From: Haliclona indistincta
Lineage: Eukaryota; Porifera; Demospongiae; Haplosclerida; Chalinidae
Assembly: GCA_964017065.1 (NCBI GenBank)
Contig: OZ024785.1
Coordinates: forward strand, 10,433,086 to 10,497,085
Direction of reading: 5' to 3'
DNA: 64,000 nt
Shown here: piece by piece, positions 33,201 to 48,200 of the stretch
How the letters are laid out: each line of letters begins with the position of its first letter
Numbering within the stretch: position 1 is the first letter of the stretch
The notes under the pieces: model-generated
Database searches by the model: none
Seen by the model: only the letters and a program-made list of their open reading frames with translations
What the model was told of the DNA's origin: nothing
Translations under genes and position numbers: made by a program

Positions 33201-36200
33201 AAGGAATCTTTGAACTTAGAAAATCACCCGATCAATTCTAAATGGCTGAAAATTTTGACATTTGGAATGTTACCATCTTATAAAACTGTGCAAGCAGTGT
33301 ATCAGCAACGTTAATGATGCTAGAAATATTAATTTTGATTATAGCTAAGATATAATTATATGACAGTTTGTTTTACCCATTGCACCCGCCATCTTAATCA
33401 CGGTGAAGACAATGAATGAAAATTCCTGTTCTTAATTTCAATACAGGTGAAGCTGTTGTTGTTCATCTTCCCAATAATAAAGTAACACTTGATGGAAGGA
33501 AGAGTTCAGATGACAAGGTACACTACATGTTTGATTGATTGATTATTGATTTCTTGATGACTGATTATTACATTGATTACTGTGCAATAATTATTAGGGC
33601 ATTGAGTCATATTTGTGGGAACAAGTGAAGGGTACTGGATGTGATATACAGGTCAGCAGATTTATTGATACATACTCACACAAATAGTGTATATTCTATT
33701 ACTAATACCGGTATGCACGTACTTACTTACACCATTTACTCCTTGCTAGGGTTCTAATACAGCTACTCCAGTTGTTAGCAATCTCCAGCAGGGTCTCTAT
33801 GAGTTCAAGCTAACTGTGACTGATGGTGCTGGGCAGATCAGCTCAGCTAATGTACTAGTGGATGTGCTTGCCGGTAAAAACTGGTTTACCTTAAGTGTAG
33901 TAAATTTCATTCTGCATAGAAATTTGGCTGTCTTTAACCCTTTAACCACTATTGATGCATTTAAGTGTTACAATTGGCTCCACCTACTCTAGACATCATT
34001 AATAATGTTCAAAATGTTTTAGAAATAGCTACAGTATTTGCAAAAAAAAGACTTTATTTACTGGTTTTGGTATACCAAAACATACAGCATTGGGAATTTT
34101 AAAGGGGTGTCCCCATTAACTCGAGGGTCAGAGGCATCACTGTTATGGAATTTTAGGGCTTCAGATTCCCGAAAATGCTTACGTCGGCATAGAACATGGT
34201 CTGTGTTGTTTGCTCACCTGGTAGTCACTAGGTTTATTGGTCGCTAGGGCCGAATGAAGACAATTCGCTGAAAATAATGACGAGGTTGCAATGCTTTAAA
34301 GTTCTGAAGTGAAAGTAGGCAACTAGGAGTTTAGTACGTGGACGAAATTGTTGACATGGCAGGAACAAAGTACATTTGGGTTTCAGATAACTCGTTACCA
34401 AATTGCAATAATCGTCCAATGGTACAAATGTGCATCTCAATATTCAAGAATCAGGTCTTCGGATCCTATACATTTTCAATGTCATACCAGGGAGCTGACG
34501 CTAAGATCCATGCTTATTATCACCTGGAAAAGTTATATCTGAGCAGTACTTTCAAATTGTATGGCACTCTAACTGCTTCGTGAGCAATCATAGTCTAGGC
34601 AAAACGCTCGTAGCATGGCTAGGAAGAATGCAACATGATCTGCACTTGAGTGGTTGGTATGGAGGTTGATGGTATTGATGATTTGGAGTACATCATTCCA
34701 CCCCTTTAGTTTTGCACTAAATTTGTAATTGAGAGTTCAACTCACCTTTAACATACAGGGTTTTGCTGGTCACTTGTTGTGACGAAAATAACAATTCAAT
34801 GAGGCCACGCCCACTTATCCAGCATTACAAGTCGTTAAAAAGAAATTCTTGTATTATTGAGTAAGGTAGAGTGCCTTGCCGTTTTTTCCAAATCACCAAG
34901 TATAGTGTATGCTTTGACTGCAAGGTCAAGCAAAGGTATTATTTTGCATGCCTATTTTTTGCTGATAATTATTTTTTGAAAGCAGTGAGGACGATACTAC
35001 AAGCGTTTCTTTTCGGCAACTTTGTCGTTTTCATCACGCCGAGTGACCTGTACTATAGTTTGGAATAGCTAGTATACTGCAGGTAGTAGAAATTTGAAAG
35101 ACGGTCGATTTTTTTGTAAAATGAGCTAAAGAGTTCAATTTGAAGCACCACTTTTTATCTGGACAAATTTGCAGTAGTATAAGTTTCAGTATAATTATTG
35201 TACTTTAGCTGAAACAGTACACTCTTCAAGTCTACAGAGGCGGTAACACTTCTTTACTCAAATTAATAGAACATTAAAGTCACAAGAGTACTGTATAGCA
35301 ATTACTGGTATCGTAAAGCTATTTTTTCATGCTCGTTTAAATTTCACGAATGGAATAATTCGCGAAAATTTAGGCTACGTTTACACGTATACGATCAGTC
35401 CAAAAACGGGGGAATGTATTCGGATTCAACTCCATCGTTTTTGCTGTTTACATGGCTCCGTTTTGGCTGTTTTTCCAGTGGAAGCAAATGGAATGTGGGC
35501 GTGCCGTTTTCGTGCGAGCATGCTAGCACTCGCTCATACGCATGAACCCGTGAAGGACACGCTATTTTACTTTGATAGATGTCGTTTCAGGGCTCGTACT
35601 AGTATTCTCTGCGAGTATGAAGGCTGAGATGTGCTCTTATCAAAAGTGTGTATCCGAATTTGGTGTTTACACGAGCACTTCTCCTGCCTCCGTTTTCAAA
35701 AGTCTCCGTTTTTAGGCGAGTTTTCATCGTATGCGTGTAAACGAGAGGCCTGAACGGATACAAATGTCTGCGTTTTTGCCCGAAATTGTCTTCGTGTAAA
35801 CAGGGCCTTAGTCTGCTTAGTATTCAATACAATTTTTAATGTGTTCATTTATAATCGTGAAATTTAGTTCTGTTAAAATAATTTTTTTAAATGAGATTAA
35901 ATGTTTATGTTTTCGTTCAACTCAGAGCACAACCGACCACCAGTCTCTAATGCTGCATGGTCCCAATGTGACTGTACTATATCCAGTAACCACAGCACAG
36001 CTTAATGGATCTCTTAGTATTGATGAGTATCGTATTGTACAGTACAACTGGATATTTGTAAGGTGAGGCAGTTAGATCACATTCACTAGATTTGGGGTAA
36101 AGTTTTTAAGCAAATGTAGGTCTAGCCATATAGCAAGTTCTAGCGGTACCATGCCTACTAGGGATTTCTCTGAAATACAGTAGCGAACAATATAAACTTG

Positions 36201-39200
36201 ATGTTTCATTGCCATAAAAAGATTTCTAACAAAATCAGAATGATTTAGAGATGAAGAAATCTGCCACTGGTCCACAATGTAAACCAAGAAGGAAATAACA
36301 CGCAATGGTAACACAATTGGCTGGATAGTAGACCATGCATCCCTTCATCAGTGGCTGTACTTAATAATTATATGGATTCTCAGTCAACACCTGAATTTTT
36401 TCTATAACAATTTCTATTGCAAAACAACAGGGGTAACATAAAATAGCAAAAGCTAATACAAATACGTTACCGAACTTAAAAAAGGTCAAAGGAGGATGAG
36501 TTGACAATAGAGAGTTCCAAAGAGAGGTAGAATGAGGAAAAATGAATGCCACGATTTGAAGGAAATAGGAGAGTTGGAAAAATCCTCTTTGACAATCTTG
36601 AGAGTTTAGCAACAGAACGACGATCAGCAAGTAAGGGCAAACTCAGCTGACTATGCATTTCCTCGTCTATAGCCAGTAAAGGAGCCACTGATGTAGGGAT
36701 GCATGGTATATTATCCAGTCAATCGTGTTAATATTCTGTGTTTACACTGTGTCTACATCCTTTTGATTTCTTATTAATTTTCTTATTAGGGAGGCACGGT
36801 AGTGCCTCCCTATGTTTTGTTGACGCTAATACATACAATGTATTAGCGTTTAAACGTTGATATTTTGCCTGGTGATGATTTTTATACGTCCAAAGACACT
36901 TAGATCTGCTCTCTGGCGTTGCCCCATCTTACAGTAGCAAGGAGATTGCTCGAAAATGTTGCTAAAGTGAAGAACCTGGAAACGGTGAAAATCGAGTTTC
37001 GTCATCTTCTTTCTTTCTTTCTTCAACTCGCCTAGCGCCTTTACGCGAGCAGTGCCGAGACCAAAACACCCACGAACAGTCGTGAAATTCTCCTGGCAGG
37101 TGCCTTTTGAACATTGTTTTTAGCGTAACAGCGATCTAAATTCCGCGAGTTCTCGATCGTGATCCATTGTCAGCTAAGTGTTAGACGCCATTATTGTGAT
37201 TGCGCAACACGCACGTGACCAAGCAGTGGCTAGTGCACGTGACCAAGCACTAGTTTCAGTATCTCCCTGCTGCATGGATCACGGAGAACACATATTGGTC
37301 TGGAGTCTTCAAATAACGGCAAGCTCGTGTAGGATCACCATTCTGCTCTTGCCAGATAATAACTGCCGTACAGGTCTACAAACAAGTGTGGGCGGGCTCG
37401 TATGCACTGCATGCATGCGTAGGCGAGCTGATAAGTACAGCATAACAATTATTTTTAGCTACAAGTTTAAAATTGTTAATAATAAAGAAAGCCATCAGCA
37501 ACTGGAAAACTAAACCAATGGTGGAAACCATGACAAAGACGACTCAGTACATGTATGATCTAGAACTGCACTTCACTGAAAAAGAAAAAAGGACACAAAC
37601 AAGAAAATAAAAAAGATTTCTATCGAAATCAAAAGGATGTAGGGTTGTGAAATCTACCACTGGTCCACAATGTAATCTAACAAAGAACAACAATGGAATG
37701 GTAACACGATTGACTTGGTAACAGACCATAGATCCCTACATCAGTGGCTTTACATAAGATCAATATTTTGTCACAAGCTGAATGTACGCCAGGTGTCAGT
37801 CAACAGCAACTAGCTGAACTAGCTATATTCAACCACAGCAGCCACTGATGTAGGGATCTATGGTCTGTTAGCAAGTCAATCGTGTTACCATTCCATGCTT
37901 GTTCCTTGTTAATTATGGACCAGTGTTAGATTTCACAACCCTACATCCTTTTGATTTCGATAGAAATCTTTTTTATTTTCTTGTATAATTATAGGCGATG
38001 GTGAAGGATAAATACCAGTTTTTGGTGACAATCTTCCGAGTACCTGACTACAACAGATGAATGGTGTCCATGAATGGTTCCTGCATGCTAAAGACTGGTA
38101 CAGCTCACAGTTGTATGATGAGAGAGCCAAAGGACAGAAATAAGAATTGTAGTGTACTGCTTTCTAAACTCTGGGCTGTAGTACGTCTACAAAGTATTGC
38201 ATGGTTTGCTACAGCTCGAACAAGTGCTATTTTATCTTTAATGATTGTTTACTAGAGAACAGGATTTTATAGATCACTGATAAGGCAGCAAACAGTGCTT
38301 AGTAATGCTAAAGCTTAAGTAAGTGGCAGATGAAAAAAGTCAGACTCAGTGCTATTTCTCTAATCACAAAATGCTACATGTAGTCCTCCCACACATGCAT
38401 TCGCTGGGCTCACATGGATTTACTGGGCTCATGTGGATTCGTCCGTTGTGCAGACCTGGTCTGTTCAAGTCACATAATTCCTCTTCTTTTACATCGACAT
38501 TGTCGATCGTCGCATACTCATTGTCACATTGCAATCGGCACATGGTATGACCGATAGGCTATGCCACCATACAGATGGCATTATGAACTTGCACAAGTAG
38601 TTTTAGCTTTCTACTTTACCCACTTTTCACACAACTAAAGAAAATGCAATCGTGCTTAGATTGACTACACGGTTAATAGACCATGCGTCCCTACATCAGT
38701 GGCTGCAAATAAGATAATAATGAACTTTCAGTCAGTAAGCCTGTAAGCCAGGACAGCAGCCACTGATGAAGGATGCATGGTCTATTAACCATGCAGTCAA
38801 TCGTGTTATCATTCATTCCTACCTCCTTCTTGGTTTACTTTGGGACCAGTGTCAGATTTCTTCATTCTTTTTTATCATCCTGCATCCTTTTGATTTCGTT
38901 AGAAATCTTTTTATGTTGGTATCTAGCCACCTTTTCAACTGTACCCATTTTATTTGTAAATGACTAAGATTTATAATTATTTTTTGCTTTTTCAGTGGTC
39001 CTACTGATATTCAGTTGAAAGATGAAACCAGTCCAATATTGACAGTGAGTGGACTACATGTGGCAGGCTCTACCCCCACATTGTACGAGTTTAACCTGAC
39101 AGTGACTGACTATGGCAACCTCACAGCTACCTCTACCACTTTCATAGTTTACAATAAAAGTGAGTGTATTAATTGATGAGAGCACAACTTACTTGTACTC

Positions 39201-42200
39201 AGAGCAGAAAATAGACACTGTTACGAACGTTGCATTATCGTTGTGTTGCATTGCAAGTAAAAGTTTAGACGTCTGCAGTTTGCTTGGTGCACACACAGCT
39301 ACGAAGACCCATGTCGTTTGTGACAGCCCATTTTCACGTGCTTGCTTCACGCGACCTTAAAATACTTAAGGCGTGTTCACATGTAATCGACTTTTTATGT
39401 GCATTGTATCCCCCGAAACTGCCAATGCGAAATGGAAGCGGATTCAATGCGCAATGCGAGCGTTCACTTGTAGTGAATTGGATGCAAATTGTGCGACTCT
39501 AAAAGCTACACTATGCTTTCCTTAGCCTTCAACGATGCTTCAAATGTCCATTACTAGTTTTACTAGTCTGTCAAAGCAAAGCGCCTTGTGTCTTGCCAGA
39601 TAATTATAACCGACGTACAGGTCTACAAACAAGTGTGGGCGGGGCTCGAATGCACTGCATGCATGCGTAGGCGAGCTGATATGTACACCATAACAATCAT
39701 TTTTAGCTACAAGTTTAAAATTGTTAATAATAAAGAAAAGCCATCAGCAACAGGAAAACTAAACCAATGGTGGAAACCATGACAAAGACGGCTCAGTACG
39801 TGCATGATATTGAACTGCACTTCACTGAAAAGAAAAAAGGACACAAACAAGAAAATAAAAAGATTTCTGTCGAAATCAAAAGGATGTAGGGTTGTGAAAT
39901 CTACTACTGGTCTACAATGTAATCTAACAAGGAACAAGCATGGAATATGGTAACACGATTGACTTGCTAACAGACCATAGATCCCTACATCAGTGGCTGT
40001 CAACAGCAACTAGCTGAAATAGCTATAGCCAACCACAGCAGGTCTGTTAGCAAGTCAATCATGTTACCATATTCCATGCTTGTTCCTTGTTAGATTACAT
40101 TGTAGACCAGTAGTAGATTTCACAACCCTACATCCTTTTGATTTCGACAGAAATCTTTTTATTTTCTTTTTACAGCATGATCACAACATGCGGTAACAAA
40201 TTACAGTTGGCTAAATATATAGTGACGAAAGGAATTATCCAGCCCATGAGTGGTATGACAGCAGGATACATTTGATAGAGCAGTCCAGCCCGTGCTGCGG
40301 GAGGAGCCAAGATGAGTGTGCTTCTCAGGAACTTCCTTGGTCAGGTGCGCTCCTTGGTGGGGCCTTTGAAACTTGGCTTGTCCAAGCACTCCTTCGCCCC
40401 ATGACCAGATCGGCCACACAAAATGCAGGTATGTTCAAATTTGCAACTAGCTTCTTCTAGATGGCAATGACCCTTGTTGTAATTGTGGCACAGGGTTTCC
40501 CATCCTTTGTAAGGTTGCTGTCTTTTAGCGCTGCGGTCCCGATTAGGGCTGGGGTTCTGCTGATGTTGCTGTCGCTGACGAACAGGTGGTTGGATCACCA
40601 TTAGAGCGCACTCACTGGCAGTGATGGTCTCCCCGGCACACTGAACAGACAGTACGTTTTTGAAAATCGTTTGAGCTAGGGGCCAGGAGAGTTGTCGACT
40701 TCAAGGAATTGTTTATGTCATTCCACATGGCACCTGATCCCCGGCCAGTTGCTGTCTGAAGTGCTGATCGTAGGCTAGCCAGCCAAGACTTATGTGCCAG
40801 CTGCACAACAATCTGAGTTTACGCAACTATCTCCCTTGTGGCACTGCAATCGGTTTTAGCTGCGATGAAAGACAAAAGCAATGGACCCACGTGAGAGGGT
40901 TATTGATTTCCCTCAGTCTGCTGGCTGGAGGAAAGTCAAGCCACTGCGCCCATTTCCTGGAGCCCCTGTATGAGGGGGACGTTATCAGGCAGGAGCTCTT
41001 TCAAGTCAAAGAAAGCTCCTGATCTAATTTTTTCCAGTGCCTTTGCCTGAATAGGTGGGAGAGCTGGCGATTAGACCAATGGTTTCGCTCTGCAAGGGGG
41101 GTGCCAATGATGACAAGGGGGTTGTTGCCAGCAGTGAGCTCAGCGATGGAAGAGTTGTTGTGGATAATGCATCCGCCGCTGAGAGAGCTCCACTGCCGGG
41201 AGCAGCCACTGAGGGTAGCAGTGATGCAGACAAGTTCACAAGAGCACTGCAGGTGCCTGTAGAACCAAAGACGAGCATGAGAGGAAAGTATTTGGAGAAT
41301 GGGATGGAGGGGGAGAGAGAGAGAGAGGGAGAGAGAGAGGTAGGGAGAAAAAGAGACGGAGAGAGAAAACAGAATAAATAGATGAGCGCATGAGCTGGCA
41401 GCGCCGCTGCTGCAATATCTAGCGCACCCCTGGCTGCGAGGCTCGCTCACTAGACAAGAGGTTCTTATGACCACACAAATCATCACTACATCCATAACGA
41501 CTTACCCGCAAGGTGAGCGGGGACGGCCAAGAGGTTCGGTCCACTGGACGAAGGGGTTGACATAGTTGACATCTCAGTGGGCCTTATCAGCTCCACAATC
41601 CTCTCCTCCGATAGTGGTGGGGGATAGGCCCGCGCTCGAGGCGCCTGCAACAGAGGGAGACGTTACAGTCCCGTCAACGGCCGGGGCCGCCGTGGATGTC
41701 ATGGTCGAGGGAATCGTCACCAAAGATCCAGTCGACATTCTTCAGGATAAGAGAAAACCGCAGGTTTGACGAAGGCTTGTGTAGGATCGACCGGGATTCA
41801 GCTCGGCAGCTATTCTCTTGCTTGAATCTGCCCAACGTTCACGCGGTAGCACTGCTTGTGCGCCTGCCTGAGCTGCCCACGTGTGACGGTCAGCGCAGCC
41901 GGCCAAGCCCACCGCACTTCTTTTCCATCCCTGGGCGATTAACCTAATTTAAAGCCTTGCTCTAAATCTCAAAAAGTGTACTTTGTCATGAAGAGAAGAC
42001 ACGTCTGCACAGTCTTAAGCACGCCAATAAAAAAACATACTCACATATTATTTGCAATTCCAGAATTATTGCGCTTAGACTGTGCAGACTACTCCTCATG
42101 GCAAAGTACGGTTCTTGCTGTCATGGGTAGGGCTATGGCTGGCACGAGCAGATACACTCGACAGTTTAACAGACTTACAATTCGAGAAGCAGTAAATCCA

Positions 42201-45200
42201 TACCGAGTCTTGACGGTGTAAGAATGCTCTGTAGCGATCTGTAGCATTGTATAGCTAAGCAGGCTAGAATAAAATGGTATATCACTCTACTGTTACTAAA
42301 AGCGTTATTACCAAATGTAGTGTGTGTACTAACAGCAAGTTTATTGTAATGAATAGTGCAAGTTTGCAGATATTCATGTGCTCACGCCACCTTAAACGTG
42401 TAATTTTAAAACCACTATTGGCCGTGCATTGCATGATCATGTAATGTACCGATAAGAGCATGGTTTAAATATTTTGTGTGGTCTCCCCATTTTTGTTAGA
42501 CTAGCGTGCCGACAACTTGCGTTATATTAATTTATGGCATAGAAAGTGTGCAGTGTGGTTGATAACGTAGCTATCATGTTCTGCCCAGCAGGCTAGCTAG
42601 TGATTAAAGTAACAGTTACTCTGCTGTGTGTACTTGCTGAATTGTAGAACAGAAGCTTCTCTGTAAACTAGTTAAAATCTGAAATGTGTTCATATCTTGC
42701 AGATGATATCATTCCACCAACTGTTGATGCTGGTACTAATATTACTATAACTCTACCACAAAACACTGTTGTACTGAATGGCTCTGCTCAGGATGGGTTT
42801 GGAATCGTCTCCTGTCGATGGTATCGGAGTGAATCCAGCCCAGCTGCAGGAAGTGTTGTTGGAACCAGTGACCACACCCTCTCACTCATGCTCATTGATC
42901 TGGTCTCAGGAGAGTACAATTTCTCTCTGGAGGTTGTAAATAAAAACAATGTAAAGAACTATGACAGTGTAGTACTGACTGTGCTAGAAGGTATGAAGAA
43001 AACAGACAGTCATCACACATTTTACAGACGCGTTTCATAGACATAAGGTCACTGACAGACTATCAGTAGAAAGGTTAAGACCAATATGACTTTACTTGAA
43101 CTAACAGACAGACCAGCAACCACTTATAAATTTTGATAGACAAATAATTATGCCGTATGGTAGACATGATGTAATATTCCACATGATATAATTATATAAT
43201 ATTCGAGGATCTGTTATTTTAATACAGATCCTCGTAATGACTATATTGTTGAATTGTTTTTAAATGAAGATATACACAACTTTACTCAAAGTAACTTGGT
43301 GAGTAGCCACATGCAACTTTCATTTACATGTAAACTCAACAAAATTAATATTGCAGGATAAGTTAAAAGAGCTTTTAGTAATCAAAATGAAGAAACTGGC
43401 TTATGAGGTGATCATTGTCAGTGTGCGACCTCATCTGTCACAGTGAGTCTTTGATAGAGTTAAGTCTACAATTCACCCATTTCATTATTCTATTATACTG
43501 TAAGCCTATAGCATAATTATTATCTGTGTTCTCATTTGCACCAGCATGGTAGCATTATTAAGCCAAGTGTGTCCACATGCACGAACAAAGCATTAGACAC
43601 TTTTACACGTGCTGTTTAAATCAGTCCGCAAACCAATTGACACTAACTGATTTCGTGTAAAACATGCTAAAGCAATTTCTGAGATTGAGTCTGTGAGGAG
43701 AAGATTCTCAAAGTGCCTGCATAGTAAGGTGCTTTGATGCCTCATTTGCCCCATGAGACTAGACTGCCTTTCTCAGAGTTAGAGTGTTCTGACAGTAGCT
43801 TCATGTCATCAAGAACAACTGTGGCTCTTTCAATCGCCATGCATGCAGGCTTTAAAATTGTTTTGTTTGTCTGAAAATTGAATATAATCGGCTATACGGT
43901 AATGTACTGCTTATGCTTTTGTGTATTAGTATCCTAGTGGAGTTCACAGTAACATACAAGACTACCAATCATCTTGTCAATGCAACAGAGGTGGTCAATA
44001 TATTGACACTGTCCGAACCATTACACTCACTGGATACCATTAAAGTGTCTTCTGTACAGTCTAAAGGTACCTAACAAAGACTTTAACTTGCTAGTCTAAG
44101 GTAAATGGGGGCAATTCCTTAAATTGATTATTTCCGTAATTTTGTACTAAAGCCGTTCTGCTTGACTGAAAGCAAAAGGAATCGGCGTCAAAATACCGTA
44201 AATGGGGAAATTTTCGTTGTTAAAATATTTTCGTGGGTAGGTCCAACCACAAAAATTTTTTAACGAAAATTTGTAAACACGTGTATGCCGAGTTGCGAGT
44301 TGTATGCTGTAAGTAAGAGCTTGGCTGCAGCTGAAACACTGTCTGCCTGGAGTTACTGTTTAGCCAGCGACGGTTAGTGACCTTCTACTTTGCTGTCAGG
44401 AACGAGCATCTCAGACGATCGCCAGCGCCTGAGCGTTTTGGTCTGGCCCAGGCTAACAAATGGGCAGGATTCATTCATTCAGCTGGCTCCTACACTCTTG
44501 TGTACACAATAACCAGAATACAAGTATCGTTACTGCTGTCAGCAGCAACAGCCATGCAGTTTCGTCTACAAACTGCTTACACGTTGAGAAATTTTCGTTG
44601 TTAAAATATTTTCGTGGGCCGGTCGACCCATGAAAATATTTTAACACGAAAATTTTGTTACACGAAAATTTTACGATTTACGTTAGTATGCGCTAATCTC
44701 TGGCTATAGTAGATTAATTGTTTGACGAAGATCGCTTGTGCTAGCTTTACAGTATAGAATGGCAAAGCAAAATCCTTACCTTTTTGTAAGCGTTGAAAAA
44801 TCAGTAGTCTGCACGAGCAGCTGTTGTTCCCATACCTTCACTCGACAATATCTTTTGACACTATCGGCATGTAGCTAAGTCATCTGGCATAATATTCAAC
44901 AAATACGGACTCTGGCGTAGCTGTCCTTCCTGAGAAATAAACACACCTAGTCTACCTAGATGATTCACACAACTAAGTTATGTTTGGGTGGGGTTAGTCT
45001 AGGCTCTGCCTGTTTAACAGCAAGATAGCTTCGTAGTTTAGTCTCAAAAAAGGCAGCTGCGCCAGAACTCTTGTTAGCTGTAAGGCATGCTAAATGACTG
45101 GCTTCATGCTGGTAGTGTCGATAAGTTTAGTCTTTTGAAGGTGCATGTATAACAGCCGATCAATCAAATAATACCGCAGTCTTCAAAGGTGAGAATTTTG

Positions 45201-48200
45201 CTCTGCCGTTCTGTACTAGAGAAGGCTTGCACAAGCAGTATTCGCAGTAGTATTAATCCACTATAGTCAAGGATTATAGCGCGTGCTATATTGATATTGT
45301 AGACAGATTGTCCTTGCTTTTGCTCCCGTAGAGCGGTTTCATTACGAATAAAGCACCAAAGGTTCAGATGCCTCGGTCGAGTAGCATGTATCCTTGCATG
45401 CAGTTACATACCATGGAAGCATCAAAGCAGTACCACGAAGCATGCAATCTGCAGTAGAAGTGAGCAGCAGATCCATGGAACATGCAGGCAAGTAGCAGGC
45501 AAGCAGGAGATCATAGCAACAGAGCTATGGAAGCACAGGTAATAAGTAGGCTAGCGGTAGCTATCCAGCAGCTGTACAAGCTGTTGTACAAAACAATGCT
45601 CACGAGTAGCTGGGCGTGGCTGTAACTGCTCTGGTTCTGGCTCACCTGTCGAGCAGCTATTGAACTCAAAGAGACAAGATGCTTTCACTAGCTAGTTTCA
45701 CTGCTGCCTATGGAGTTGTGCGAGCTGTACTATCACAGATCAAGCCTTCAAGTTGCACTGTAGCCATCTGTAGACAGTTTTGTCTTTGAAGGAGGCCTGT
45801 GTGTTTGCAATGGCCAACCAAATCACGCCGTTACTCAACAACAAAGTTGCCCACGTAGCTCCGCCCACCTCAGCATAAATTAATATGAAAGTTACGGAAT
45901 TAGCCCCTCTCCAATTGTTGGCGTACAAACACGACTGCTTAGCCTACCATGCTTGAACTTGATATGCAGATTCTACAAAGGTAGGAGCATATACCTGTCA
46001 AGCTCGGAAATTTGCTCTCTTTACAAGACTAAAAATATCCATCATAGAAGCGGAAATATTACGGAATTACCCCCGTTTACCTTAGTTGTAAAGTTGTGAT
46101 ACACTGCCGTAGATCAGGAAATTTCGTCTATAAATTTTTGTTTGTTAAGTTAATTTTTGTTGCTAACTACAAATAATAATAAAATGTGCATTGCATGTTA
46201 AGATTGAAAATTTCCTGATATAAATTGCGGTAAAATGCAACAGTACTACAAGTTTTCACTGTAAAAATAATTAATATTCATAAATTGCTTTTCTAGTGTG
46301 TCACAACCCATGCTCTGGACGGGGTCACTGTGATCAACGCACTAAACGATGTGTTTGCAGTACATTCTGGCTAGAAGATCCCTTCACTGCTTACTTTGGT
46401 CGTCATCGCAGTAACTGTGGTCAGTCAATGATAGTCACTCGTACCCCCTCTACCTGTGTATATGGTCACTAATGAACCATACTAACCCCTGATCAGAGGT
46501 GTCACACTCTTATTTGCTAAGGATGTTTAATACATACATGGTTATTGTTTTTACTAACCTTATTGGGGCAAGCCTGAATAAGCCCCACATTGATGATGAC
46601 AATAATGTCTCACTTTGTATCTATCTGTCACATGGTGCATTGAAATTGTTCCCAAGAATTAGAACATGCCTATTTAATCACATAATAGAGCACATGATCA
46701 ATAATATAACTGGTAACACCCATTGCTGCACATTTGAGCGTGAATGAAGTCAAAGCTCTTGATATTATGAAAACTGACCTCTGTGTTGATGTTTCAGAGA
46801 CGTTTCAGCTTGGCTCTACTCCGTGCATGAGGCAATCAGGCAACCATACGTTCATGAGAAGATTGTGTATATAGTGACTAGAGAACGTTAAATAGTTAAG
46901 AACGTTGAAGCTTGCTGTTGCATGTGTATGTTGTTAGTTTATGTTGAAAGTTGCTTGCTGTTGGCACTGGTGTTCAGAAATCAGCTCAGTATTCTTTGGT
47001 TATTATTATGCCTCGGTAGGCAGAGCCACAATGCCTGTGTGCAATGCGAACTCAGCAACCGCTCGCTAAGCTCTGAAACTTGCAATACAGGTAAATCTGA
47101 GTAGTTTATGAAACCAAATTTGGCAGAAAGACTTTGTTGTCGAGTTATGCGTGATTTGCTCACCTAAATAGCTGTTGTGAGCCCTCAGGCCTTCTTCATA
47201 GACAAAACTGTTTACAAATGGCTACAATACAAATCGAAGGGTTGATCTGTGATAGTACAATACAGTTTGCACAACTCCATAGGAGTTAACCCTTTAATTA
47301 CTAAATTATCCAGCTGAAATTTTAACCTCGTAAATGCTGACCACTTCTCTCGTGAATATCTCGTGTGTCTTTTGTGCTGCTGGTCTCAAATTTGCGTCCT
47401 TTTACCCCAGTGAGTAGCCGCAATTACCCACACTCAAGTCGGTCAATATGCCCCTCCCACTTCGAAAGTGAAGCCAATAAAGTGCAGCGACCTCGTCAAA
47501 TTTTGCTCAAAGTTAGTACTTTGGGGCTGGCTACTGAAAAGTACACACAAATAGCAGTGGTTTTGGTGAGTGCAAATGTAGCCCAGATCATAGACAATGC
47601 ACAAAAATGTGTTTGCGAGCACCCTGAAGCCATAAAATGTCGTGAAATTTGCACTGGAGCCATAAAAAATGCCGTCGCCATAACGTTTAGTGCAGGGGGT
47701 GCGCCGAAAACCGGTCAATTTTTTGCGGTTATTTGTATTCTTCAATTTGGCTTAATTTTGGGATATTTTAATACTTTTTGATAAAGTTATGGTGTCTGAA
47801 GTATGTATGTCTCCAAATGGTGACAATAGGGGTTAAAGGGTTAAACAGTGAAACACTGAAGCCTCTTCAGTCTCGACTAGTGTGTCTGAGTGAGCAGGAA
47901 GAGTTACGGTCACACCTGGCTACACGTGAGTATATTTTCATACAGCAGCTTGTACAGCTGCTGGATAGCTGCCACTCATGAACCTGCAGCTGCTGTTTGC
48001 TTGCTTCCAGTTCTGTTGCCATGATCTGCTTGCTGCTCGCATGCATGTTCCTTGGATCTGCTACTGCAGCTTGCATACTTCATAGTACTGCTTTGATGCT
48101 TCCATCCTACATGCACACCTGCTGCATGCTGACATACATGCTACTCTTTTACAATTAGTGCTTTATTCTATTAGAGTTACTATAGTAGTATTCTGTGATA

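Noticed and set aside
41001..41495. 164-codon minus-strand frame with a Leu/Ser repeat
   Set aside because: The repeat is the translation of a GA-rich tract; the better Gag-like evidence is in other frames of the same strand.
47365..47781. 138-codon frame as a gene
   Set aside because: The related element at 53,262-53,839 breaks this frame, so it is not conserved.
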